Notes under the pieces: model-generated | Told to the model about the DNA's origin: nothing | Databases searched by the model: none | The model's input: the letters and a program-made list of their open reading frames with translations, nothing else | Program-made: the position numbers and the translations under genes | Shown: piece by piece, positions 41,854 to 51,174 of the stretch | How positions within the stretch are numbered: the stretch's first letter is position 1 | How the letters are laid out: each line of letters starts with the position of its first letter | Assembly (NCBI GenBank): GCA_036971475.1 | Contig: JBAIZL010000001.1 | Span: 99,184,850 to 99,248,849 of the forward strand | Source of the DNA: Prosapia bicincta | Lineage: Eukaryota; Arthropoda; Insecta; Hemiptera; Cercopidae | Direction of reading: 5' to 3' | Length of the DNA: 64,000 bases

Positions 41854-43285
41854 TAAATGATACAAAAACCTTAAGATGAACAACCAAACAATTAAAAATA
41901 TAATTTAAACAATATAACGTCCTTTAAAATTGTGACCTTGTTCAATAAACCGGTTTGACGTGGAGTTACGGTTATTCGAATGATCAATAAATTTTGCGGT
42001 ATTATGTAGTTGTTTATAACACTCTACTGACAAATTAACATATCACCAATTTAATAAAACAGGTTGTCTGTTTAGTAGAAGTCTTTATGTAATCCCCAAC
42101 CCTCCCTCTATTCTCTTGCCAACGCTGCAAAATCCACCCCTTTAGAGCCGTCCCTGATTTCATATGCACAAAACCCTAGATTCTTTAAAGTGATTATTTC
42201 CCTTAATACCGCTAACAGGGATGTAACGTTCGTCATGCTGGTTGCCGAGTAACTGTTAGAAGGCGCAATCAATTAAACCTCTCAACTTTATAACACCAAG
42301 CTTAATGTTGGCTTGATTGTTGTTGCCTATGAAGGATTTGAAAAACCTTTTTTATTTCCAAGATATAGATTTAAATAGGCAAGATTATTGTAAGGCCATA
42401 AGCTCTTTGGTCTTACAACCTTCTCATTTTGTCGATATTACAAATAATTGAACTTCAGATATGCTGGGTTGAATATCTAAATACACTCTTTATCGATATT
42501 ATAGGAAGTTGCAGGAGAATGTTTTTACCGCTACAAAAGCTGAAGGAGAATTGATAAGGAAGGCAGGTTGGATTTAGGAAAGGGCACAATGATTCTTGGT
42601 ACATTTTATGCTGTAGCATGGGGAAGTTATGGCTATGGTGTGTAGGAAGCTGCCAAACCCTATAACAATAAGTGAGAGTGAGATGATAGTGCGTTCAATG
42701 CGGTGTTTTCTGTACATTGTTTGTATTTGTGTAAATTGATAACGTGAGTGTTATATACGATGTGCAGTTTTACTGGCTTTTCTAGAGATGTCCACTTTCC
42801 ATTAGAAGTGATATAACCCCGCGGGTTGAGCTCGTCTAACTGTCATCCACTGACGGTTTTGGAAACGACAAATCAGCATATTGCCATCGATACATTTGTA
42901 TTGTTAAAATATGTGTTTCTTTCCCCCCCCCCAATATATATATATAATTATAGTCTATTAGGAATAATATTTTACAAATATATGCGAAATATTTCGAGAA
43001 TATGCATTGTCAAAGTTATCAAGAACTATTTACATCAATGCATGAAGAATGTTCTAGAAAGCTAACAGGCAATGTTCGAACTATTATTCAATCTTATTAG
43101 CTTTATCAACGCTACCTTGAAACTATGTTATAAAAATAATCAATTTAAAGGTTGAGTAGCCTATAGGTTTCAGTCTCTATCTACATTTACTTGATTCTAC
43201 CTTTTTTCTGAATTGTTCTTAACTTTGTACAAAGCTATTCATAATACCAACTGCGGGTAATGATGAGTACCTTCGAAAACACAAA
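41854..43285. other. Unique AT-rich intergenic DNA
   Basis: Nothing beyond simple sequence was recognised: a poly-C run followed by TA repeats near 42,925-42,950. Short open frames such as 42,826-43,065 show no domain signature and are not supported as genes. Confidence 0.6.
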
Positions 43286-43345
43286 CTCTCCCCCCCTCCC
43301 ACCTATCTCTCTCTCACCCCCCCCCCCCACACCCACCCACCCACT

Positions 43346-43414
<69 letters not shown>

Positions 43415-43482
43415 GCACACACACACACACACACACGCACACACACACATACACACGCGCGCGCGCACACTCACATATAAAG

Positions 43483-43562
<80 letters not shown>
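43286..43562. repeat. Compound microsatellite: C-rich, (CA)n, (TA)n, (GA)n
   Basis: C-rich and CCCA-type sequence (43,286-43,350) is followed by an almost pure (AC)n tract with GC interruptions and a short (CG)n run (43,350-43,470), then (TA)n (about 43,485-43,536) and (GA)n (about 43,536-43,562). The two long open frames crossing it are low-complexity artefacts of dinucleotide repetition. Confidence 0.97.
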
Positions 43563-45257
43563 TCAACATACATGAACGTGCGCATGCGCGTGTGTATGTA
43601 TTATATATCCAAATATATTTTTTAATTTTAATATTTTTATTTAGTTTATTCTTAAAGTAATGCTTTTGTATCCGTATTAAAATATGAATAAACAGCTTTG
43701 ATCCAGCTATGTCATAAGTTATATTTAATTTTTACACTTTTTTTCTTTATTTATTGACATGTTTTACATTCTCTAGAAAATACATATAAACAAGCAAATT
43801 ATTTTTTTTTTAAACGGACGCTAAGGTACAAGTTAGTATTTTCTAAAGTAAAACAATTTTATAATCTGCAAAATGCAGTGAGCAAAAGTCGACCTTTAAC
43901 ATTGGTTTAGTTTACTTCGTCAATGCCAGTTGCGAATATGACGTAATGTCGATGGAGAATGACCTTTGAAAAATGATTGTTGAACAGATATACTCCGGAA
44001 ATTAACTGTTCATATCTTTCTATCAAACATGAATTACAACATGAATAAAACAAAGTATTATATTTATTTGGCATCTATACAAAAACGTTTTACCTTTTAG
44101 TTTTCTTTTGTAAACACATTTATAAAAAGTATTTACAGTGTTTATTTAAATGTTTACATTTTGCACAAAATATAACCAACGTTTAGGTACTTCTAGGCGT
44201 TAGTATTTTTGCCAAATAATTTATAGGTCGTTTTTGGTTTAAAAAAATCCAGTATTACACCAAATATGTTTGTATGTTTTCTACTTTTATTTTACGAAAT
44301 CACAGTATTTTTAACTATAGTCAAATATATTAGAAGCAACGTGCCTTTCAGTTTTATACGATCCAGTTCGTGTCGTACAGTTTGTAGCCTATATTTGGCC
44401 ACATCAAGCACACGAAAAGGTTAGTTTTGCAGTTAAATTGATGTACATTACCTTTATCTTTTAACAGTGTCTGGGGACGGATTTATAAGCTATAGACGTA
44501 AATGAAACTATTGGTGGTGCGATGCGAGATTTTAAAACAAGTGATCTAAACACAATCAAGCTGTGAATTTGGTAGGAAATACTAGTTTTTGTAATTGCTT
44601 TTTTTAAAGTTTGAATAAAGATAATACAGTATATCCGTTCTGTACGTAATGAAAAATGTCTAATCGACAATTTCGATTTATTTGTTCATTTGAAGATAAA
44701 ATCAATTTACTTTTTAGTTTAACTAATAGAATATAATTAATATTTGTATCCATGGTTTAATTCTTTGTGTTAAGAAAACATATTCAAAGACAATTCTAAA
44801 TTTCTATTACGAAGTAGGTCTAAATAAAATTTTATTTTTTGAAAGTTATAGTGCCACTATAAGACCACTATAAGAAGGTCACTCTAGCCAGGACCTTTTC
44901 TTTCTACTAAGGATCAGTCAGTATTATCTCGTCTATGAAGGATAGGAAAGAATTGTTGATAGGGTCTTGACCCTTAGTAGAGGATATTGTGAAGTTATGG
45001 TATTACGTGTTTAAGGTTATGTATATGAAGTAGACCTACTCTCTACGAGAGCCTTAAAGAGGTATAAGTACATCCTTTATTTTACTACTTACTAGATCAA
45101 GAATAAAGGAGGTTAGGTGGAAATAGGAAGGACTGATGAAAGGAAATAATAATCAGCTTGTTTTACAAATAAGGGGGGAGCTATGGCATAAAGTAGGCAG
45201 AGTCGCTTATCTAATATATATTCATGTTTATTTGAGCCCTCGAGTTAACTATTAACT
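43563..45257. other. Unique AT-rich intergenic DNA
   Basis: No gene was recognised. Minor structure includes a direct duplication of CCACTATAAGA near 44,852-44,876, and an inverted pair CTACTAAGGATCA / TGACCCTTAGTAG around 44,905-44,983. The segment at about 45,030-45,060 (AGACCTACTCTCTAC) faintly resembles the second satellite family. Confidence 0.55.
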
Positions 45258-45365
45258 GGTTGAATATCTAGTCAGAAGTTTATTTATTTAGTGCAACGTC
45301 GTTTCGACAACTAAATTAGTAGCCGACACGTTGCACTAATTAAACTTTTGAATCGATATTCAACC
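45258..45365. mobile_element. Small MITE-like foldback element, ~45-bp inverted repeats
   Basis: The left arm starts GGTTGAATATC and ends TAGTGCAACGTCG. The right arm reads CGACACGTTGCACTA and ends GATATTCAACC, so the 108-bp unit folds on itself with about 45-bp arms (several mismatches) around a ~20-bp loop. It has no coding capacity. No clear target duplication flanks it, so superfamily and exact ends are uncertain. Confidence 0.65.
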
Positions 45366-45375
45366 GGCTTTACAT

Positions 45376-45897
45376 TTATTCACTAAAATATATATGTTTG
45401 TCAATAGGGGTAAGGTGAGTTATAAATGGTATCCAAAGGGGTTTCAAGGCGTATTCAATCCTGCAGTCACAAAAAGATTTCTGTAATTCACGTGCATGAA
45501 ATCTGTAATTAATGAAGTGTTCCCATGAACAATTTAGAAATAAATTGTTCCGCCATTTTAAAAGAAGTTGTGAGTACAAGCATGGGATTTTCGAGGATTT
45601 ATATAGATCTTCCTGCATTTAGTCCTGGATGAAATCTACTCTTTATTCCCTTTTAACTACATAAGAACCATGTCCAAATACCTTACAGCAATTTTCAATG
45701 AAATGTTTTTCTGACCAAAAATGGAAAAAAATAGGTAAAAGTTTCCAATTATGTTTAAGATATTCATGCTGAGGGATGCTCTGCCGATGATGTGAGCACA
45801 CAAACTTGACTTTATTTAAATGGTCATTAAACAGTAGAGTGCATAAAATATACATAATACAGATAAACCAGCCTGCGGTGTTTGGCCTTGAAGACAC
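45376..45897 (-). other. Two adjacent minus-strand open frames, unrecognised
   Basis: Two minus-strand frames of 84 codons (45,643-45,897) and 80 codons (45,376-45,618) are in the same phase, separated by a TAA, seven codons and another TAA. I recognise no domain in either. The arrangement could be a decayed transposon or gene fragment, or simply chance open sequence. The neighbours (a foldback element on one side, a satellite monomer on the other) do not suggest a function. Confidence 0.15.
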
Positions 45898-46202
45898 TTC
45901 AAAACACAGACCCCTTTTTGTTCACCTAAGACCACCCTTTGTTGCGGTTTTATTAAGCGTCCACTTTTAAAACCTTATGAACGTTTCCCCAAGTTTCTTT
46001 TCCAAGGAAAGAGATTGTATATGTCTTTATTTATAAGACTTGATCAAACACAAATAAGTTGCATATTTGTTTCTTTTAGTTATATTCGAGTATATCATAG
46101 AGATATCTCATTTTATATATTTTGTTTTGAGTATCATTGTTATGAGTTGTTCTTTGATATGATATGACATATACATGACTTTCATTAAATTCCAAAAACA
46201 TG

Positions 46203-46321
46203 TATTCTTAAAAGAAAGTTTAAAGGACAAGCCTTCTTAAATAGGGAATCAAGTAGAAGTAAAACATGCCAAAGAAGTACATAATGCTCCAATAAGTATA
46301 GATGTAGAAGAGAAATATAGT
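46203..46321. repeat. Left-flanking monomer of satellite family 2
   Basis: The segment ending in ATAATGCTCCAAT and GATGTAGAAGAGAAATATAG matches the end of the family-2 unit (ATAATGCTCCAATGACAGT...GTAGAAGAGAACTATAG). The continuation of the same unit (ATTGCTTTAAAGAGTTA) lies at 51,175 on the far side of the retrotransposon. The insertion therefore split one monomer. Confidence 0.8.
46317..46321. repeat. Target-site duplication, left copy (ATAGT)
   Basis: ATAGT immediately precedes the TG of the left LTR and is repeated right after the CA of the right LTR at 51,170-51,174. A perfect 5-bp duplication fits BEL/Pao integration, and it shows that the two LTRs belong to one insertion event. Confidence 0.92.
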
Positions 46322-47284
46322 TGTATAGTTTTGGTAGCAAAACTAAAGACAGAAAATGAAAATAGGGTAGTTCAAATCATTAGCGGTTACACTAAAACGT
46401 CCGGAAGACCACCCACGCTTTGTTGGAGCAGTGTGGGGTCTGCTTTATTAATAAGAAAAAAAACACTGAATTTAAATTTAACACTAAACGTTAATTAAAA
46501 GAAATAGTTCAATTTTATGAGTGAAGTTAAGCCTACGCCACTTACCCTTCCAAACTGTATGAGGTTCTTGAAGAGCGGTGAGTCGTTCGACGAAACAGGC
46601 CTGTTTGGTGTCTAGCAGAGATGAAAGAAGGTTCTCGACGAGTGGCATGAACTACAACTCATTTAAGATTATTGTAAAGTAAAATCACTTCAAATAGTCA
46701 CTACAGAAAAGCTTTAATCAACACTTGATAGTTCACACACGAGGTTAAAGAGTTAATTGTCTGCGGTGTAATGAAATACCACGCGGCTAACCTAACAAAT
46801 TACACTTGTATAAAGAAAGCGGTTTCAAACAGTTTTATCGCGGCTAAAATCGTTAATTCATAGTTAGAACGCATCTAAAACCTTAATTGAGCGTAATCAG
46901 TAAGCGGGGTAATAATCAGACGCGGTTTAAACCCGATGTAGTCGGCTAAAACACTTGAACAGAAACCAGGAATGCCGCACTAGAAAGCCATGTTGCAAGA
47001 AGTGTGTGTAACTTGAGAAGACGGAAATGCTAGCAAACGGTAACTAAATCAGATAATTAGTCTAAAGCCATAGATGAATAGTCTAGAGTCATCTGGTGAC
47101 TGGATCGTAAAACCTACTTGTTTGCAGTAAAAGAATCCTAGATTCTGGTCGGCAATGAAAGTCTAGTAGGCGGTGGAACTTGAACTGTGATAAACACCAG
47201 CTGATTGCTAGGTTGTACGAACTAATGAGAATTGTAAACAAACGTGGTCTGTTGAAAGTGAGGTTAAGGATCCTGTACTTAACA
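46322..47284 (-). repeat. 3' LTR of the BEL/Pao element
   Basis: A 963-bp direct repeat of 50,207-51,169. On the plus strand it starts TGTATAG and ends CTTAACA, so in element sense it runs TGTTAAG to CTATACA with canonical TG...CA ends. The adjacent interior (47,285-47,300) reads GTTTTGGTGGGCGGTA in element sense, a weak polypurine-tract candidate. GCGGT occurs six times on the plus strand of this LTR. Confidence 0.97.
46444..46449 (-). promoter_or_regulatory. AATAAA polyadenylation-signal candidate in the LTR
   Basis: The minus strand reads TTAATAAAGCAG here, 122 bp from the outer edge of the 3' LTR. The same hexamer occurs at 50,329-50,334 in the 5' LTR. An AATAAA in an LTR commonly marks the R/U5 polyadenylation region. 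No cleavage site can be proved from sequence alone. Confidence 0.5.
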
Positions 47285-47463
47285 TACCGCCCACCAAAAC
47301 GAATGTTTTTAATCCGCCAGGTGGGTAGGGGGCGAAGAACCAGAAAGAAACCGGAAACCGAGGGTGCCGAAGAGAAAAAAGTGGCAGGGAAAACGAAGAA
47401 AACCAAAAGAAACAAAAGGGGCAAGAGCGCCGAAGAAAGAACCTGTAGGAAAGCGGTGAAGAA

Positions 47464-47757
47464 CTAATGATGAAGCGGAAAGCCGACGAGCTTGTTGACT
47501 GGTCTCTTCAGTTGTCCATGTGCAGTCTTGACAGTAGCTACCCTATCGACGTGGTCTGTTCCTGGATGCAATTTGAGGATCCGACCCATAGGCCAATGAA
47601 GAGGGTTCGAATGTTCACCAGTTATGAAGACGATTTGATTCTCCTTGAGTGGCGCCGAGTCCTTATTCCACTTGTGCCGTTGAATTTGTGTGTGTAGGTA
47701 TTGGGTGGACCAAGTTTTCCAGAAGCGGTTGGACATTTGCTGAAGAGGTGGCGGTTG
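47464..47757 (-). pseudogene. DUF5641 C-terminal remnant of the BEL/Pao polyprotein
   Basis: This frame follows directly, in the same phase, after the TAG that ends the gag-protease frame, and stops at 47,464-47,466 (TAG). Its first ATG is at 47,734-47,736, with seven codons between the upstream stop and that ATG. The 90-residue product begins near FWKTWSTQYL and contains HPGTDHVDR and KRPVNKL. These match the DUF5641 pattern (FW..W..EYL, WPLGRI, HPG.D...R, RPV.KL) that closes BEL/Pao polyproteins after the integrase. The domain is small, SH3-like and normally not translated alone. Here it is cut off from its integrase by the internal deletion, so I treat it as a remnant. It could be expressed as a fusion if the TAG is read through. 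Confidence 0.85.
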
Positions 47758-50097
47758 CTAAAAGGGGTGATTTCGTGGAGGCTGATGAACTCTCCCGCCC
47801 ACCATGAGCATTCCGGAGGCGTCGACTAGAGGGCGAAGAGACTCGGTGATATGGTTAAATCTTCTAACGGGGCCACTGGTGGTGGTACCCTTGGGTAAGT
47901 TCTTGTAGCGTTGAGTGTCTTTAATGGTGCGGATGACTTCTTTCCTCTCCATGGATCGACGTGCAGGGGTGTAACGAGCGTCTAATCTTGTAGTGAAGGC
48001 GTGAGGTTGACGACATAGATGGTCTGGAAGCGATCCTGAGATAATCCATCCGAAGAAAGTGTTTAGGGCAGCAGGTTGACCTTTGATTATGGTCTGTGGT
48101 TCATTAATAAGACTGCGGTTAAATACGTCAGATCCAAGAATTAAGTCAATTTGGGCAGGAGTGTCAAAGTGAGGGTCAGCAAGTTGGAGATGACTGTAAC
48201 GTGCGTGTATACTGGGTGTTAGTGCGATTGATGGAAGAGGGTCAGTGATGTGAGGTAGTACTGCAGCTTCGACATCGAGTTTGAAATTTGAGGCATATCT
48301 AGAAGAGATTTGTAGGGACACATATTCTGATATATGTGTGGTTTGAGAAGCGACCCCGACAAGAGAAACATTTGATTTCCTAGTAGGTAAGCTCAACATT
48401 GCGGTTGCGGGTTTTGTTATGACAGACACTTGACTGCCTGGGTCAATGATTGCCCGAAGGATATACGGATTTCCAAAATGATCATTTACAATGACTTGAG
48501 CGGTGCCTAATAAGGCAGAAGCGACGTTAGTTTTATCGGCGCTGGCGAGAGGTTTTCCATTGGCAATTGAATGGTTGCAGTCATTGGCTGAGTTTGGGTG
48601 TCGATGCGTGCACGGTCGCTGGGGCGAAGCTGAGTTAGAGTCATGTAACAAGGAGTGATGATTACCGTTGCAATGTTTACAAGTCTTGAGTGACTTGCAT
48701 TTGTTTTGGTAGTGGGTGCCGAAACAATTAAAACAGCGCTGCATATGTCGTATAGACTCGCGACGTTCCTGAGCTTTTAGTTTGAGAAAGTCTGGACAAC
48801 AAAAGATATTGTGAATGGCTGAACAATAGAAACACTGTGCTGCGGACGGATCGTTACGAGGCGGGTTGGTAGGTCTGGTAGACAAGCGCGGTCTGGGTAA
48901 ATTTTGTCTAACAAGCGGTGATGGTTGTGGTGCGGGTGCTCTTCGGTTGAACTGGATGCGTTGGCTTATCACTGGTGGTCGCAAAGCCTGCGGTTGAGTC
49001 CTGGCGGTGTGGTGCATTGTACTGCGGTGATGACCTTCATTCAGCTGTGCGGCTTCATCTGCGTAGTCGGCAGGGTTACTAGTAGCGGCTGCGGTAGTCG
49101 ATATCAGCGTCATGAGTCTAGTGGGGTATTCGAGGTGCGGTGTTGGACTCTCAGGAGATGTATTACTCAAGTCAGGTTCGTTGACAGAGGAGACCGATAG
49201 TTGGGGTTGTTGGCTTGTGCTAGCTGCGGTTGAAGTCGAAGGCTGGTTGAGCAATTCCATTGCCCTAGCTTGTTCAGTTACAAAATCATTCAAGCTGCGG
49301 TAAGTAGGCATAGTGTTGGTGCCTAGCCTGGTTTCAAAATTAAGACGAGTCTTCGGATCTAAATTATTAACTGCCATTTGAAACAACAGAAAATCTGCCA
49401 AGTCCGGTAAGTTAATGGCCTTCAAGGCACATACTGCGTTAGAGTGTGCGGTTAGAAAGCGGTTGAGTTCTGAGTGCGAAGCGGTTTGCATTGATTTGAA
49501 CTCTTGAATCTGTTTGAAGTAATGATCGGCTAGCCTGCGTGGGTTGGCATAGCGGTTTCTTAGAGCGTTGTAAGCTATTGCATAATTATTGTCTGAAATT
49601 GTTAAGCCGGTAATGATTGCTAAGGCATCGCCTTTTAAAGTTGATTTTAAGTACTGAAATTTTTGTACTGCGGTCAGATTTGCATTAGAGTGGATCATAG
49701 AGTCAAACATAGTGATAAAGTCTGTCCATTCACTGTTATTGCCTGAGAAAGTGGGTACTTGTAGGCTTGGCAGACTGATGCAATTATTTGTGAGGTTAGC
49801 CGGTGAAATTTCCTTTTCTTCAGATTTTATAATGCCTGGACATTTAGCCAGGATGGGCAAATACAAAAGTTGAAATTTGGCTTTCAATTGAAAAGCCTTT
49901 TCTGCGGTTTCAGCGACTTCATGCTCAAAACTTTTTTCCATATATTCGTATGTGTCAATAAAGTTGCCGTGGATGCGTCGGATTTCGCTAATGAGACCTG
50001 TAGGGATATCATTTCCAGTAATTATGTTAATGACCTGTTCCAGGTCCTCAATGATATTATTTAATTTTGATAAATAATAATCGGTATTAATTGCCAT
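47758..50097 (-). CDS. Gag-protease polyprotein of BEL/Pao element, truncated
   Basis: I place the start at the ATG at 50,095-50,097 (AAAAATGGC context). The frame is open three codons further upstream but has no earlier ATG. The product is 779 residues. In order it has an N-terminal gag segment, DUF1759 (about residues 105-260, from LPSLQVPTFSG), a low-complexity Ser/Thr/Pro-rich linker (about 285-420), zinc knuckles (CFYC near 422, CFNCFGTHYQNKC near 456, CKHCNGNHH near 473) and a DUF1758/A17-type aspartic protease (about 535-690). The protease carries IIDPGSQ near 551 and LADPHFDTPAQIDLILGSD near 639. The protease motif is D-P-G rather than D-T/S-G. After FGWIISG the frame should continue into reverse transcriptase. 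Instead it jumps to a ~60-residue linker (SLRPLVDASGMLMVGGRV) normally found just before the integrase, then ends at TAG. Gag would package RNA and the protease would process the polyprotein. Polymerase functions are missing. Confidence 0.92.
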   Translation of the reverse strand: MAINTDYYLSKLNNIIEDLEQVINIITGNDIPTGLISEIRRIHGNFIDTYEYMEKSFEHEVAETAEKAFQLKAKFQLLYLPILAKCPGIIKSEEKEISPANLTNNCISLPSLQVPTFSGNNSEWTDFITMFDSMIHSNANLTAVQKFQYLKSTLKGDALAIITGLTISDNNYAIAYNALRNRYANPRRLADHYFKQIQEFKSMQTASHSELNRFLTAHSNAVCALKAINLPDLADFLLFQMAVNNLDPKTRLNFETRLGTNTMPTYRSLNDFVTEQARAMELLNQPSTSTAASTSQQPQLSVSSVNEPDLSNTSPESPTPHLEYPTRLMTLISTTAAATSNPADYADEAAQLNEGHHRSTMHHTARTQPQALRPPVISQRIQFNRRAPAPQPSPLVRQNLPRPRLSTRPTNPPRNDPSAAQCFYCSAIHNIFCCPDFLKLKAQERRESIRHMQRCFNCFGTHYQNKCKSLKTCKHCNGNHHSLLHDSNSASPQRPCTHRHPNSANDCNHSIANGKPLASADKTNVASALLGTAQVIVNDHFGNPYILRAIIDPGSQVSVITKPATAMLSLPTRKSNVSLVGVASQTTHISEYVSLQISSRYASNFKLDVEAAVLPHITDPLPSIALTPSIHARYSHLQLADPHFDTPAQIDLILGSDVFNRSLINEPQTIIKGQPAALNTFFGWIISGSLPDHLCRQPHAFTTRLDARYTPARRSMERKEVIRTIKDTQRYKNLPKGTTTSGPVRRFNHITESLRPLVDASGMLMVGGRVHQPPRNHPF

Positions 50098-50189
50098 TTT
50101 TAACAACAGAAAATAAAATTAGTTAAGGAAATTTTTAAAGATGAATTTTGCAGTGAACTGTATCCTATGGTTTATTTGATTCAAATTAT

Positions 50190-50206
50190 CCGGCCCATGT
50201 TGACCA
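50190..50206 (-). promoter_or_regulatory. Primer-binding site candidate and leader
   Basis: Immediately inside the 5' LTR, with no spacer, the element sense reads TGGTCAACATGGGCCGG. TGG pairs with the CCA end of a tRNA, as expected for minus-strand priming. I cannot assign the tRNA species by eye. The leader from here to the gag ATG is about 110 bp and has no other recognisable feature. Confidence 0.55.
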
Positions 50207-51169
50207 TGTATAGTTTTGGTAGCAAAACTAAAGACAGAAAATGAAAATAGGGTAGTTCAAATCATTAGCGGTTACACTAAAACGTCCGGAAGACCACCCA
50301 CGCTTTGTTGGAGCAGTATGGGGTCTGCTTTATTAATAAGAAAAAAAACACTGAATTTAAATTTAACACTAAACGTTAATTAAAAGAAATAGTTCAATTT
50401 TATGAGTGAAGTTAAGCCTACGCCACTTACCCTTCCAAACTGTATGAGGTTCTTGAAGAGCGGTGAGTCGTTCGACGAAACAGGCCTGTTTGGTGTCTAG
50501 CAGAGATGAAAGAAGGTTCTCGACGAGTGGCATGAACTACAACTCATTTAAGATTATTGTAAAGTAAAATCACTTCAAATAGTCACTACAGAAAAGCTTT
50601 AATCAACACTTGATAGTTCACACACGAGGTTAAAGAGTTAATTGTCTGCGGTGTAATGAAATACCACGCGGCTAACCTAACAAATTACACTTGTATAAAG
50701 AAAGCGGTTTCAAACAGTTTTATCGCGGCTAAAATCGTTAATTCATAGTTAGAACGCATCTAAAACCTTAATTGAGCGTAATCAGTAAGCGGGGTAATAA
50801 TCAGACGCGGTTTAAACCCGATGTAGTCGGCTAAAACACTTGAACAGAAACCAGGAATGCCGCACTAGAAAGCCATGTTGCAAGAAGTGTGTGTAACTTG
50901 AGAAGACGGAAATGCTAGCAAACGGTAACTAAATCAGATAATTAGTCTAAAGCCATAGATGAATAGTCTAGAGTCATCTGGTGACTGGATCGTAAAACCT
51001 ACTTGTTTGCAGTAAAAGAATCCTAGATTCTGGTCGGCAATGAAAGTCTAGTAGGCGGTGGAACTTGAACTGTGATAAACACCAGCTGATTGCTAGGTTG
51101 TACGAACTAATGAGAATTGTAAACAAACGTGGTCTGTTGAAAGTGAGGTTAAGGATCCTGTACTTAACA
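50207..51169 (-). repeat. 5' LTR of the BEL/Pao element
   Basis: A 963-bp copy of the LTR at 46,322-47,284, collinear with no indels noticed and one substitution found at 50,318. It would contain the promoter for the element's RNA in minus-strand sense. I could not confidently place a TATA box or initiator. An AATAAA candidate lies at 50,329-50,334. Confidence 0.97.
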
Positions 51170-51174
51170 ATAGT
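51170..51174. repeat. Target-site duplication, right copy (ATAGT)
   Basis: ATAGT directly follows the terminal CA of the right LTR and matches 46,317-46,321. The bases after it (ATTGCTTTAAAGAG) resume the interrupted family-2 satellite monomer. Confidence 0.92.

Larger units (their letters stand above)
46322..51169 (-). mobile_element. Internally deleted BEL/Pao-type LTR retrotransposon
   Basis: A 4,848-bp element is bounded by two 963-bp direct LTRs and a perfect 5-bp target duplication. Transcription sense is the minus strand, because the gag-protease frame reads leftward. The order in element sense is 5' LTR (50,207-51,169), primer site, leader, gag with DUF1759 and zinc knuckles, DUF1758/A17 protease, a short pre-integrase linker, an in-frame TAG, the DUF5641 tail and the 3' LTR (46,322-47,284). 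The internal region is only 2,922 bp. Reverse transcriptase, RNase H and the integrase core are absent, so the copy cannot transpose alone. The LTRs differ at one position that I found (46,433 G versus 50,318 A), implying very recent insertion. It lies inside a family-2 satellite monomer. BEL/Pao assignment rests on the DUF1759-DUF1758-DUF5641 order, which is typical of that group. Confidence 0.95.

Noticed and set aside
43235..43585. Long frames of Cys/Val and Thr/His repeats
   Set aside because: They are pure translations of (CA)n, (TA)n and (GA)n microsatellites.
39830..45120. TAGATCAAG strings outside the satellite (near 39,834 and 45,109) as dispersed 82-bp monomers
   Set aside because: The match is only nine or ten bases and the neighbouring monomer sequence is absent.
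47089..47424. 111-codon minus-strand frame with a hydrophobic N-terminus after the DUF5641 remnant, considered as an envelope gene
   Set aside because: It runs into the 3' LTR, is far too short, and has no recognisable envelope feature. It is probably chance.
47180..47467. Basic 95-codon plus-strand frame in the LTR and 3' interior
   Set aside because: It is antisense to the element, spans the LTR boundary and starts within LTR sequence. It has no domain.
48925..50064. Plus-strand frames opposite gag-protease
   Set aside because: They are shadows of the minus-strand coding sequence.
50150..50206. tRNA-derived sequence beside the 5' LTR (GATTCAAAT followed by CCA)
   Set aside because: Spacing between the T-loop-like string and CCA is about four bases too long and no tRNA fold forms. 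Only the primer-binding site is supported.
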